DNA from: Verrucomicrobiota bacterium
Lineage (GTDB): Bacteria; Verrucomicrobiota; Kiritimatiellia; Kiritimatiellales; Pontiellaceae
Length of the DNA: 46,355 nt
Assembly: GCA_024279685.1 (NCBI GenBank)
Contig: JAJRRI010000019.1
Coordinates: 1-46,355, forward strand
Direction: 5' to 3'
The position numbers and the translations under genes are program-made. Shown in pieces: positions 27,432-36,203 of the stretch. A model generated the notes under the pieces. It did no database searches, had not been told where the DNA came from, and was given only the letters and a program-made list of their open reading frames with translations. Each line of letters opens with the position of its first letter. The first letter of the stretch is position 1.

Positions 27432-28382
27432 TCAAACCTTAGGGTTTGTTCCGCTTGAATTGCATAACATCAGCATGACAGCCTTCTGTGCATGAAGTCG
27501 GTTTTCAGCTTCGTCGAACACGATGGACTGCGGGCCGTCAATTACCTCAGCGGTTTGCTCGCAACCCCGATTCGCCGGAAGGCAATTCATGAAAATAGCA
27601 TCGGGTTTGGCAGGTCCCATTAACTCGGCATTCACCTGATACGGCATAAACTTTGCAATCCGCTCTTCTTCTTGATCTTTCGGGATATGGTAGCTCATCC
27701 ATGAGTCGGTATAAACCACGTCAGCCTCTTTGACCGCCTCGACCGGATCTGCTGTTACCGCAATCGATCCCCCGGACTCAGCGGCATATTTTGTGCAATC
27801 CGCTACGACATCCGCGCGAGGAGAATAGTCCGCTCCGGCGGGCGAACCAGTGCTAACGTGCATGCCCATCTTCGTTCCGCCATACATCAGCGAAGGCGTT
27901 ACATTATTAAAACCATCGCCGAGATAGGCCAATTTCAGCCCAGCGAGCGAACCTTTCTTCTCTTCGATCGCCTGTAAATCCGCAAGAATTTAGCACGGGT
28001 GGCTGTCATCCGTCAGTGCGTTGATGACCGGAACGGTGGCGTACTCCACCATTTCGATCAGGTCTTCGTGCTTGAAGAGCCGTGCCATAATGAGGTCAAT
28101 AAAGCGCGAGGCCGTCTTGATCGAATCGCTGATCGTCTCCTTGCCGCTGCCCATGGGCGAGGTATTGGTGTTGTAGTAGATGGCATGTCCGCCCATCTGC
28201 GTCATGCCCGCCTCGAACGAAAGTCGCGTGCGCAGGCTCGGCTTTTCAAAGATCATTAATAGCGTTTTACGATTCATCGCATCGCTATACTTTTCCGGGC
28301 TGGCCTTCACGTCGCGCGCCAGATTGAGTATGTCCCGAATTTTTTCCGGGCTCCATTCCTTTAGTGAAATCAAATGTTCCAT
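27432..28382 (-). pseudogene. ArgF-like carbamoyltransferase interrupted by an in-frame TAA in the HPCQ motif
   Basis: The locus encodes an ornithine carbamoyltransferase-family protein in one continuous frame of 317 codons, cut by TAA at codon 131 (27992-27990). Upstream are the carbamoyl-phosphate loop FEKPSLRTR (about residue 50) and DDSHPC; the stop falls where the family has the Gln of HPCQ. After it comes ILADLQAIEEKKGS, then YLGDGFNNV and NRLHAQKAV to a normal end. A single C-to-T change (CAA to TAA) explains it. Read through as Gln it would be 316 residues. The substrate loop reads DSWMSYH instead of the usual DxxxSMG, and NCLPANRG replaces HCLP, so ornithine may not be the substrate. 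It lies 34 bases after pyrB, with a GGAG site before its ATG. It could be a nonsense mutant, an assembly error or a readthrough gene. Confidence 0.85.
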
Positions 28383-28416
28383 ACTTCTCCTTTATATTAC
28401 ATATTCTGGGAAATTA

Positions 28417-29499
28417 TTATTCCGGTTTGTAGTTGGCATAATACAGGTTCGCTTCGTCCTGTCTCCCGAACGTTGTGAGAATCAGGGCGGCACGAATCCA
28501 CATACCGTTGCGCATTTGTCGCCAGTAGATGGCACGCGGGTCGTTGTCGATATCCGTACTAATTTCTTTGCGACGCGGCAGAGGGTGCATGATGACTGCG
28601 GTCTCTTTCAGCATGTCCATGTGTTTCGCTTCGATACTGAATGCGGAGGTGTCGATGGTAGAGCTCTCACTCTCGGCATCCCATTCGTCCTGAATGCGCG
28701 TCATGTAGAGCGCATCGGCCTGCGGCATCACCTGGAGAAAATTATCCGTCACCTCGTATTTCGTTCCGGTGGCATCTAATAATTCTAGCACATCCGCCCC
28801 GATTTGTAGCGACTTTGGCGCCACGAAGTAAATCTTCACCCCGTTGTAAAGCGTCAATAACCACGCCAACGACCGCACCGTTCGACCGCGGGCTAGATCG
28901 CCTACAAATACGATATTTTTCCCATCAATCCCACCCGACTCTTCGAAACTACGTTCCAGCGTATAGATATCCAGCAACGCCTGCGTCGGGTGCTGATCCG
29001 CGCCAGACCCTGCATTCAATACCGGGATCACTCGATTCGTATTCGAGAGCATCCAGGCCACGCGTTCAGCAAAACCACCGACGGGGTGGCGCATGATAAT
29101 CATATCGGCGTACGAGCTAAACGTCCGAATTGTATCTTCCGGCGACTCGCCTTTCACTTCACTAGACGTCTTGCTATCACGTACGTCCATCGTATCTAAC
29201 CCAAGAATTTGGCAGGCCGCATTGTGGGAAAGATAGGTCCGCGACGACGGTTGAGCAAAATAGAGCATGGCCCGTTTATCGCTCAGCAATGTTTTTAGAA
29301 AGCGCGCCCCCTCGCGCCGTTTTGAGATTCGTTTAATTTTGGTGGCCAGCGTGCAGAGTTCTTCCAATTGCTTTCGCGAAAACTGCTGAGCAATCAACGT
29401 GTGGGCGGGGGGACCCTGAAAATAGATCCCCTTTTCAACCAGCGATAACGCATTAAAATCCTGCCACGAGATTTCATTCAGTTTTTTTGTGTTACCCAT
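28417..29499 (-). CDS. pyrB: Aspartate carbamoyltransferase, catalytic chain
   Basis: PyrB joins carbamoyl phosphate to aspartate, the committed step of pyrimidine synthesis. The 360-residue protein is longer than the usual 305-310. The carbamoyl-phosphate loop is QPSSRTYLS (about residue 80) in place of the common STRTRxSF. The KGESPEDT loop, HPTQALLD, TRIQDE and HPLPRRKEI are all as expected, and the last separates it from ornithine enzymes. No pyrI regulatory subunit is adjacent. It heads the minus-strand run pyrB, argF-like, HAD, HAD, queE, queC, queD, and a promoter with an overlapping palindrome lies upstream. Confidence 0.9.
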   Translation of the reverse strand: MGNTKKLNEISWQDFNALSLVEKGIYFQGPPAHTLIAQQFSRKQLEELCTLATKIKRISKRREGARFLKTLLSDKRAMLYFAQPSSRTYLSHNAACQILGLDTMDVRDSKTSSEVKGESPEDTIRTFSSYADMIIMRHPVGGFAERVAWMLSNTNRVIPVLNAGSGADQHPTQALLDIYTLERSFEESGGIDGKNIVFVGDLARGRTVRSLAWLLTLYNGVKIYFVAPKSLQIGADVLELLDATGTKYEVTDNFLQVMPQADALYMTRIQDEWDAESESSTIDTSAFSIEAKHMDMLKETAVIMHPLPRRKEISTDIDNDPRAIYWRQMRNGMWIRAALILTTFGRQDEANLYYANYKPE

Positions 29500-29530
29500 A
29501 TTTTACCGCCCCAACTTAACCGTTCGACAA

Positions 29531-29558
29531 ATCATACCTAAGAGGACTTCGAAGTCCA
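29531..29558 (-). promoter_or_regulatory. Candidate pyrB promoter with overlapping operator-like palindrome
   Basis: On the minus strand TGGACT (29558-29553) and TATGAT (29536-29531) are spaced by 16 bases, giving a start about 25 bases before the pyrB ATG. A perfect 14-bp palindrome, GGACTTCGAAGTCC (29544-29557), overlaps the -35 box and spacer, where a repressor would block the polymerase. Read by eye. Confidence 0.45.
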
Positions 29559-29565
29559 GTTCAGC

Positions 29566-29630
29566 AACCCTTTAGTCTCTATATATTCTCAATAGCGTCT
29601 CAATACTAATCCCACCAGCGATAAAGGGTT
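29566..29630. promoter_or_regulatory. Three 11-bp-period direct repeats inside a 9-bp inverted repeat
   Basis: TCTC[T/A]ATA occurs at 29576, 29587 and 29598, exactly 11 bases apart. Direct repeats of this period are typical of OmpR/PhoB-family response-regulator sites. The set lies within a perfect inverted repeat, AACCCTTTA (29566-29574) and TAAAGGGTT (29622-29630). It is about 50-80 bases upstream of the predicted pyrB start and further upstream of the DUF2723 gene. The bound regulator is unknown. Confidence 0.4.
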
Positions 29631-29721
29631 ACCTCCCTTGACCTGAGCCCTCAGAATTGGATCCGATTTATAAACCAGAACCGACGAGCAGGTTCAATGG
29701 GCGAAACATGATGCACGCACC

Positions 29722-29749
29722 TTGACCTCGCGCGAGTTTAAACTATGCT
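29722..29749 (+). promoter_or_regulatory. Candidate promoter of the DUF2723-GT4 gene pair
   Basis: TTGACC (29722-29727) and TATGCT (29744-29749) are spaced by 16 bases, so transcription would begin near 29756. This supports the downstream TTG start at 29779 with its GGAG site rather than a start inside the -35 box. Confidence 0.5.
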
Positions 29750-29778
29750 GTTCTCTGTTTTTGAATTGGAGAACTGCT

Positions 29779-32757
29779 TTGAATAAAGAACCCTTTTTTC
29801 GCAAGTCTGACTGGATCGCCTGTTGGGGCACCTTCATCGTTTCGCTGATCGTCTATACACTCACGCTCCAACCGACTCTCGGGTTGGAAGACTCTGGCGA
29901 ATTGATTGTGGCCTCGGACTATTTGGGTGTACCCCACCCGCCCGGCTATCCGATTTGGACGTTGCTCACCTGGTTCTTCCAGTGGATTTTTCACTCTGTT
30001 ACCTTCCACGGACATCCTAATCCCGCCTGGGCAGTTAACTTCTTTTCGGCGGTGGCGGGCGCTGCCGCCTGCGGCGTATTAGCCCTACTCATCAGTCGAT
30101 CCGGCATGGATCTGTTACGCAGCATGAAGAAGGAATCCAAGATTCTCGGCGAATCAACCGAAAGCCTCTTTTGTGCGGCAGCGGGTATTTCTGGCGGCCT
30201 ATTACTAGCTTTCGGGCAAGGCATGTGGTCACAAGCCGTCATTGCCGAGGTTTATACGCTCAACATTTTCTTCCAGTCGCTCGTCTTACTTTTCCTTTAC
30301 CGTTGGATGGTTGATCCCAAGGAATCAAAATGGCTGCTACTCTGCGCCTTTGCTTTTGGGCTGGGCATCACCAACCACCAAACGCTCATGTTCATGGGCC
30401 TAGCCATGGCCATTGCGGTACTTTTTCGCGATTGGCGACTGGCGCGCGATTTTGTCATTACCTGTATTCCATTGGGGATCATGGTCGTCGCTACCCAAGT
30501 GCTCACCGAGCAAGGAAGCCTATGGAGCTGGCGCGCCGGATGGGATCATATTGGCTTTTGGGTCTGGACGGCCTATGCCATCCTGATCCCCGTGATCGCC
30601 ACCTTCACCTTGCCGAAAGGCAAAGTGGTTGGCCCTACCTTCCTCGTTATGCTCGTGGGTCTTTCTTTCTACCTCTACATGCCCTTTTCATCAGATCAAA
30701 ATCCGCCGCTCAACTGGGGCTACCCGCGCACTTGGGAAGGCCTCATGCACGCCATCACCCGAGGCCAGTATGCCCGTGTGAAACTAGCACAGGTCTTCAC
30801 TCCGCGTTTTCTGGAACAGGTAGGCACCTACCTGATGGATCTGCGCTCTCAATTCTACGGCCCCATCGCTTTGCTTGCGATCATCCCGCTCCTATTCGTT
30901 CGGAAAATTGGAAAGCGTAATCTTGCGTGGATGGCTACCACACTCGTGGCCTTCCTCTCCGTTGGGATCGTCTTTATGATTCTGCAAAACCCTAAGACCG
31001 ATATCCAAAGTCTGTTTATCGGTCGCGTGCAATACATCCAATCGCACGCCATCTATGTACTCTGGTTGGGCTACGGAATTCTACTCCTGATGGCCTGGCT
31101 GGAATCGCTGGTAAAAAATAACTCCATCACCAAAATTGGCGGCGTGGCCTTGGTATTACTCCTTCCTTTTGTGCTGATCTATAAAAACTATAACGATGCC
31201 GACCAGCTCAAAATTGTCGGCGGTGCGGAACAGAACGGCCATGACTTTGGCTGGCAGTTCGGCAACTGGCAATTGCGTGGTGTCGAGGGAATCCAGGAGG
31301 ATATGCGCTATTGGTATCCCGACGAAGAGGAATTTCAAAAACAATGGGGCGCTTATCCTAATAAAAATTACCCCGAACCCATGGGCCCTAATGCCATCTT
31401 TTTCGGCGGAACCGATCCCGGGCGATTCGTTCCAACCTACATGATTTACTCCGCTCACGTCCGCCCTGATGTCTACCTCATCACCCAGAACGCGTTGGCC
31501 GACAACACCTACATGAATGTTATGCGCGACCTCTACGGCGACCAAATTTGGATCCCCTCCCCGATCGATTCCAACCGTGCTTTCCAAATGTATATCCAAG
31601 GGATTCAATCTGGAAAAATACAAGCCGGAGCCGATGTGAAAACAGAAGGCGGAAAAATACAAGTACAGGGCGTCGGCGGCGTCATGAAAATCAACGGGTT
31701 TTTGAGCAAAATGATCTTTGATCATAATCAATACCGCACCGAAACCCAGACCTACGAAGCCACCCGCCCCACCGGCTCCGCTGTCGTCTACGAAAAGCCG
31801 TCCAATCCAGCCCCGAAACGGACCTTCTATGTGGAAGAGAGCTATGTCCTCCCGTGGATGTACCCCTACCTCACGCCGCACGGGTTAATCATGAAAATCA
31901 ACAATCAACCCACACCTCTCACGAATGAAATGGTCAAAAATGACACCGACTTCTGGAATTGGAACGTGAGTCGATTACTTGCCGATCAAAAATTTATCCG
32001 CGATATCGTAGCGCGTAAATCATTCTCCAAACTACGGAGCTCCCTCGCTGGGCTCTTCGCTGCTAAAGGTCACCCGCGTGAGGCCGAGGCCGCCTTCCGC
32101 CAGTCCGTCGCACTCTATGATCTCAGCCCCGAAGCCAACTTTCGGTTGGCCGACCTCATCGCTAGACAAGGCCGTTTCGATGAAGCCATAGAACTATTCG
32201 ATATCCTACTCGTTAAAGATCCAAATAACGAAAAAGCCCATGAATTTCAACGACGGCTGAAAAGTCTGAAAGATATTAACGCGCAACGTCTACTTCTGGA
32301 ACAAAAAATAAACAGCGGAACGGTCGACTTCAACGAGGCCATGAAATTGATTTCGATCTACTTCCAATTGAACCAAGTTTCTCAAGCTGATGCGCTTGCC
32401 AGACACCTACTCACCAGCAACACTCTCCAACCGCAGATGGCTATGCAATTAGCCCAACGTATGGTTCAGAATCGCCGACTCGCCATGGCAGAACTTGCTC
32501 TGAAAAAATATACCGAACTCAGTCCAAAGGATCCACAGGGGTGGACCAACCTCGCGGCACTTCAGCTGGCGCTCAATAAGCGAGGCGACATGCTTGTCTC
32601 ACTTAAAAAAGGGACTGATCTCGGGGGAGATGTCACCCGCAATCAAATCCGGAAGGACCCACGCTTCAACCCCATTCGGAACACCGCCGAATACAAAATA
32701 CTCATCCCCAACAGCCCTCAAAGAAAAATGAAGCTTACCCCTCTACCGGGCTTTTAA
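29779..32757 (+). CDS. DUF2723 multi-pass membrane protein with TPR region
   Basis: This protein of about 992 residues has some ten N-terminal membrane segments (about residues 10-460) and the DUF2723 signature EDSGELIVASDYLGVPHPPG (about residues 40-59). A soluble middle region follows (about 460-740), then C-terminal tetratricopeptide-like helices (about 750-980). DUF2723 belongs to the GT-C type membrane glycosyltransferases; its vertebrate relative TMEM260 is a protein O-mannosyltransferase. The acidic residues near the first loop fit that fold. A role in transferring sugars from a lipid donor at the outer face of the inner membrane is therefore likely, but the donor and acceptor are unknown. 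I chose the TTG at 29779 because GGAGA lies about 7 bases upstream. A GT4 gene follows after 8 bases. Confidence 0.82.
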   Translation: MNKEPFFRKSDWIACWGTFIVSLIVYTLTLQPTLGLEDSGELIVASDYLGVPHPPGYPIWTLLTWFFQWIFHSVTFHGHPNPAWAVNFFSAVAGAAACGVLALLISRSGMDLLRSMKKESKILGESTESLFCAAAGISGGLLLAFGQGMWSQAVIAEVYTLNIFFQSLVLLFLYRWMVDPKESKWLLLCAFAFGLGITNHQTLMFMGLAMAIAVLFRDWRLARDFVITCIPLGIMVVATQVLTEQGSLWSWRAGWDHIGFWVWTAYAILIPVIATFTLPKGKVVGPTFLVMLVGLSFYLYMPFSSDQNPPLNWGYPRTWEGLMHAITRGQYARVKLAQVFTPRFLEQVGTYLMDLRSQFYGPIALLAIIPLLFVRKIGKRNLAWMATTLVAFLSVGIVFMILQNPKTDIQSLFIGRVQYIQSHAIYVLWLGYGILLLMAWLESLVKNNSITKIGGVALVLLLPFVLIYKNYNDADQLKIVGGAEQNGHDFGWQFGNWQLRGVEGIQEDMRYWYPDEEEFQKQWGAYPNKNYPEPMGPNAIFFGGTDPGRFVPTYMIYSAHVRPDVYLITQNALADNTYMNVMRDLYGDQIWIPSPIDSNRAFQMYIQGIQSGKIQAGADVKTEGGKIQVQGVGGVMKINGFLSKMIFDHNQYRTETQTYEATRPTGSAVVYEKPSNPAPKRTFYVEESYVLPWMYPYLTPHGLIMKINNQPTPLTNEMVKNDTDFWNWNVSRLLADQKFIRDIVARKSFSKLRSSLAGLFAAKGHPREAEAAFRQSVALYDLSPEANFRLADLIARQGRFDEAIELFDILLVKDPNNEKAHEFQRRLKSLKDINAQRLLLEQKINSGTVDFNEAMKLISIYFQLNQVSQADALARHLLTSNTLQPQMAMQLAQRMVQNRRLAMAELALKKYTELSPKDPQGWTNLAALQLALNKRGDMLVSLKKGTDLGGDVTRNQIRKDPRFNPIRNTAEYKILIPNSPQRKMKLTPLPGF

Positions 32758-32765
32758 GGCACCCT

Positions 32766-33851
32766 GTGAAAATCCTCGTTTACGACGATAACCCCGACTA
32801 TGGGGGCCATCAAGTCATGGCTTCCCACGGAGTTGAAGCACTTGCAAACGATTCGGATAACTCCGTCTTTTTCATGTTCCATTCCAAAAACAAAAAGCTC
32901 GCGGCTCGTCTTTCGAAGATTAAGAACCTCCATGTGCTGGAAGCCCCTTGCTCCACCCATAAATTTCAAGGCCTACTCAATCGAATCGATCCGTCCGGCA
33001 TTCGGCGCCTAAATAAGTTATTTAAAACGCTGAACCCCGACTTGGTACTTTGCATTCAGGGTGAAATCGAAGGTTCGTCTCAAGCCGTACTGGCCGCTCG
33101 TCGTGCCGGTATTGAATGTGTTAGCTATCTTGCGATCCCGCACCCTATGCAACGTATGGGAGCAAAATTTGGAAGCCTCCGCGATCGCATGAACCAAACG
33201 CTCTTTAATCAGCCGAGCCGCTATATCGCTATTTCTGAACGCATGAAAGCCTTGCTTATCGAACGGGGTGCCACCCCACCTATCACAGTCGTCCCTAACG
33301 GGGTGACCTCCCCGCCCCCTTTAAAGCCAAAAAGCCCTCCTTCAAATCCGATACTCGGTCTTTTGGGTCGAGTGGAATTTAACCAAAAGAATCAAGACTT
33401 CATGGTGCAAACCTTTTGTGCATTTCCAGAATCTTTCAAAGGATGCCAGCTTGTTATCGCAGGGAGCGGCCCCGATGAAAAAAAGCTACAGCAGCTCATT
33501 CAAGGAAAAGAAAACATTACATTCCTCCCTTGGCAGAACGATACCGAAGCCTTCTATAGGCAGATCGATTTTCTCATGCTTCCCTCCCATTTCGAAGGTG
33601 TTCCTCTGGTCATGCTTGAGGCACTGGCCCGAGGAATCCCGGTGATAGGTAGCAATCGGGACGGCATGAAAGAACTCCTACCTACGGCGTGGACCTTTGA
33701 TCCTGAAAATGCTCAAGACCTCGCTGATACCTTTTCTCAAGCCCGAAAAAATTGGCCCGTCGAAATGGCGGAAATTCCAAAAAGGATTAAAGAGGAAATG
33801 ACACTCAGAGTCTTTAAAAGAAATTTTTGTCTCGCGGTCATGCAACCCTAA
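32766..33851 (+). CDS. Glycosyltransferase family 4 protein
   Basis: This 361-residue GT-B fold enzyme starts with MKILVYDDNPDYGGHQVM, a glycine-rich acceptor-side loop. Its C-terminal half has the nucleotide-sugar region ILGLLGRVEFNQKNQDF and the retaining-GT4 motif EGVPLVMLEALARG (E-x7-E). Sugar donor and acceptor cannot be read from the sequence. The GTG start at 32766 has AAGG upstream and lies 8 bases past the DUF2723 gene, so the two are likely co-transcribed and act on the same glycan or glycoprotein. A bidirectional terminator follows. Confidence 0.85.
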   Translation: MKILVYDDNPDYGGHQVMASHGVEALANDSDNSVFFMFHSKNKKLAARLSKIKNLHVLEAPCSTHKFQGLLNRIDPSGIRRLNKLFKTLNPDLVLCIQGEIEGSSQAVLAARRAGIECVSYLAIPHPMQRMGAKFGSLRDRMNQTLFNQPSRYIAISERMKALLIERGATPPITVVPNGVTSPPPLKPKSPPSNPILGLLGRVEFNQKNQDFMVQTFCAFPESFKGCQLVIAGSGPDEKKLQQLIQGKENITFLPWQNDTEAFYRQIDFLMLPSHFEGVPLVMLEALARGIPVIGSNRDGMKELLPTAWTFDPENAQDLADTFSQARKNWPVEMAEIPKRIKEEMTLRVFKRNFCLAVMQP

Positions 33852-33883
33852 AAAAAAGGGCGCTCAAACGAGCACCCTTTTTC
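33852..33883. terminator. Bidirectional terminator between GT4 and thioredoxin genes
   Basis: AAAGGGCGCTC and GAGCACCCTTT form a stem with one mismatch and a 4-base loop (AAAC), flanked by A-rich and T-rich tracts, so it can end transcription from both convergent genes. Confidence 0.8.
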
Positions 33884-33902
33884 ATTCCTAGGGAAATTCC
33901 CC

Positions 33903-34223
33903 CTACAGTTCCGCTTCGATCGCGGAGACCAGAGCAGCTTCCTGCTGGAGACCTACAAATTGCTGTTTGTTTTCGCCATCTTTAAGCAAAATTAACGTGG
34001 GGATCGAACGGACGCCGTATTTAGCCGCTAGTTCAGGGGATTCATCCACATTCACTTTGGAGATCACGGCTTTGTCGCCAATAGCAACCGCTACCTTTTC
34101 AAGAATAGGTAACTGTTGCTTACATGGGCCACACCAAGGGGCCCAAAAATCAACAAGCACAACGCCGCTCTTTACGGTATCGTCATAGGAAGTTCCATCA
34201 AGTTCAATTACACCTTCTGCCAT
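33903..34223 (-). CDS. trxA: Thioredoxin
   Basis: Thioredoxin is the small redox partner reduced by TrxB. The 106-residue protein has the active site WCGPC (about residue 29) within VDFWAPWCGPCK, the cis-Pro in SIPTLILLKDG (about residue 73), and the normal thioredoxin length. I chose the ATG at 34223 because AGGAG is 7 bases upstream; the ATG at 34229 has no spacing to that site. It is divergent from the RlmD-type gene, and a thioredoxin reductase gene is at 18725-19645. Confidence 0.95.
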   Translation of the reverse strand: MAEGVIELDGTSYDDTVKSGVVLVDFWAPWCGPCKQQLPILEKVAVAIGDKAVISKVNVDESPELAAKYGVRSIPTLILLKDGENKQQFVGLQQEAALVSAIEAEL

Positions 34224-34344
34224 TTTCATCTCCTGTTTGGTTTTAAAGTCAGATCGATTATCTATTGAACCGTTCAAAAATCAAAGATCAAATCTTGTCC
34301 ATTTGTTTTGAAAGCATGCCTTCGCTACACTATGTTCCGCCGCT

Positions 34345-35778
34345 ATGTATACAAAGAAACAGATAGTGGAGGTCGAAATTATCGACTTGGGCGAAAAAAA
34401 CCAATGCTTCGGGCGACTGGACGACGGCATGGGGATTTTTGTGCAAGGAACGGCGGCGGTGGGCGACACCGTACGAGCGGAGATCTTTAAGATTAAAAAG
34501 AACTATCTCGTTTCTCGCTTCCATGAACTGATCAAACCCTCGCCCCACCGTATCAACCCGATCTGCCGCTACTTCGGCCTATGCGGGGGATGTAAATGGC
34601 AGCATATGGAGTATACCGAACAACTTCGCCTCAAGCATAAGCAGGTACAAGATGCGCTGAAACATATTGGCGGGTTCCATGATTTAGAATGCGACCCCTG
34701 CATACCCGCACCCGAATTATTTGGGTATCGCAATAAAATGGACTTTTCTTTTACGGATCTGCGTTACCTCACCACCGCCGAAATCGATATGGAACCCAAC
34801 GAACACGACAAGCCGTTCGATTTCGCCCTCGGCTTCCACGCGCCGAGTTGCTACGCCAAGGCGATCGACATCGATCACTGCGATCTCTCCCCCAAGGAGA
34901 TGAATATAGCCCTCAATGCCGTCCGCGCTTTCTGCCTGCGGCATAAAGAGGAACTCCCTATTTATTCCACCCGCTCGCACACCGGTGAACTACGTAATCT
35001 CGTCGTTCGTAAAGGGGGGAATACCGGTGAGTTCATGGTCAATCTGGTTACCTCCACTCACAACCCCAAACTAATGAAGGTCCTCTGCGACGAACTCAAG
35101 AGCGCACTCGGAGATCGGCTGACCACCTTCGTTAACAACATTACCTCAGCTAAACATACCGTGGCCTTCGGCGAAAAAGAATTTGTTCTCCATGGTCCCG
35201 GCTATATTACCGACCGGCTGGATGGATATACCTATCGTATCTCGGCCAACTCCTTCTTCCAGACGAATACCACGCAGGCTGAAAAACTCTATACCCTAAT
35301 TCTGAAGAGCGCACAGCTAAAACCGACCGACGTGGTGTATGACCTCTTCTGCGGTACCGGTTCTATTTCCCTTTTCGCATCCGGACACTGCCAAAAGATC
35401 TTGGGCGTTGAACTGGTTGAAAGTTCCGTATGCGATGCCCGCGAAAATGCCAAACGAAACAACGTTGAAAATTGCGAATTTATCCAGCTCGATCTCAAGG
35501 ATATAAAATGGATTGAAAATGACATGCGGGAGTTTGGCGCTCCAGATGTAATTATCACCGATCCTCCGCGCGCGGGTATGAACCCTAAGGCGGTCAAAAT
35601 GTTATTGAAAATTGCGCCCCCCACGATTGTCTACGTCAGTTGCAACCCCGCTTCGCTAGCGCGTGATGGGCAGATGCTCTGCGAAGAAGGCAAATATAAA
35701 CTCGTTCACTGCCAACCGGTCGATATGTTTCCACAAACAAATCACGTTGAAAGTGTCGCCCGCTTCGAGCGGGTTTAA
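34345..35778 (+). CDS. 23S rRNA (uracil-C5)-methyltransferase, RlmD/TrmA family
   Basis: This 477-residue SAM-dependent RNA methyltransferase has an N-terminal TRAM domain (about residues 1-60). An iron-sulfur site shows CRYFGLCGGC (Cys 74, 80, 83), with a further Cys downstream. The SAM-binding motif is DLFCGTGSISL, followed by DPPRAGMN. The catalytic Cys is in VYVSCNPASLARD, and the proton-abstracting Glu in HVESVARFE. RlmD and TrmA relatives modify 23S rRNA U1939/U747 or tRNA U54; the cluster favours an RlmD-type enzyme, but the target base is not proven. Its stop overlaps the stop of the convergent small membrane protein gene. Confidence 0.88.
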   Translation: MYTKKQIVEVEIIDLGEKNQCFGRLDDGMGIFVQGTAAVGDTVRAEIFKIKKNYLVSRFHELIKPSPHRINPICRYFGLCGGCKWQHMEYTEQLRLKHKQVQDALKHIGGFHDLECDPCIPAPELFGYRNKMDFSFTDLRYLTTAEIDMEPNEHDKPFDFALGFHAPSCYAKAIDIDHCDLSPKEMNIALNAVRAFCLRHKEELPIYSTRSHTGELRNLVVRKGGNTGEFMVNLVTSTHNPKLMKVLCDELKSALGDRLTTFVNNITSAKHTVAFGEKEFVLHGPGYITDRLDGYTYRISANSFFQTNTTQAEKLYTLILKSAQLKPTDVVYDLFCGTGSISLFASGHCQKILGVELVESSVCDARENAKRNNVENCEFIQLDLKDIKWIENDMREFGAPDVIITDPPRAGMNPKAVKMLLKIAPPTIVYVSCNPASLARDGQMLCEEGKYKLVHCQPVDMFPQTNHVESVARFERV

Positions 35779-36203
35779 CCGACGGGAACGACTTCTTCCT
35801 CGTCAGCGAGAGGCCCAGGAATGGGGGTTGCAACCGGAACTGAATCGGGGTTGAGCTCCACCGGAACGGTCGCTTCGAGGATCAGATTGGTGGCCAATAC
35901 CGTTTCATTGGTTTCAACCAAGACCGGGATCGCCGAAGGCTCCAAACCCGTCACTCCAAGGATACTTGATTCAACGTTTTCTTCCGCTTCTTCGACCGTG
36001 GCCCAGTGTGGAGTCGATTCTGGGTGTTCGCCGGCCAATCTCAGGAAGGATTCATAGGCCCACGGAGCATACTTTGCCACGGTTTTCGATTTTAGTTCGA
36101 ACACGCCAAAAATTATAAGCGCCTCAAATCCCAGTACTAAGACCACCAAAATCAGGGTGATATGTGCAATGGAATTGCGCCGGCGTGTATCCTGTTTATT
36201 CAT
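35775..36203 (-). CDS. Small single-pass membrane protein of unknown function
   Basis: This 142-residue protein has a short basic N-terminus (KQDTRRRNS), one hydrophobic segment (about residues 12-35) and a Pro- and Glu-rich remainder ending in acidic residues. The positive-inside rule suggests an N-in anchor with the low-complexity tail in the periplasm. I recognise no domain. Its ATG overlaps the mazG stop (TAATG), so it is probably translated from the mazG message. The 3' end overlaps the convergent methyltransferase gene by 4 bases. Confidence 0.65.
   Translation of the reverse strand: MNKQDTRRRNSIAHITLILVVLVLGFEALIIFGVFELKSKTVAKYAPWAYESFLRLAGEHPESTPHWATVEEAEENVESSILGVTGLEPSAIPVLVETNETVLATNLILEATVPVELNPDSVPVATPIPGPLADEEEVVPVG

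Noticed and set aside
31156-31881. 241-codon minus-strand frame inside the DUF2723 gene
   Set aside because: Shadow of the real gene; no ribosome site and no known domain.
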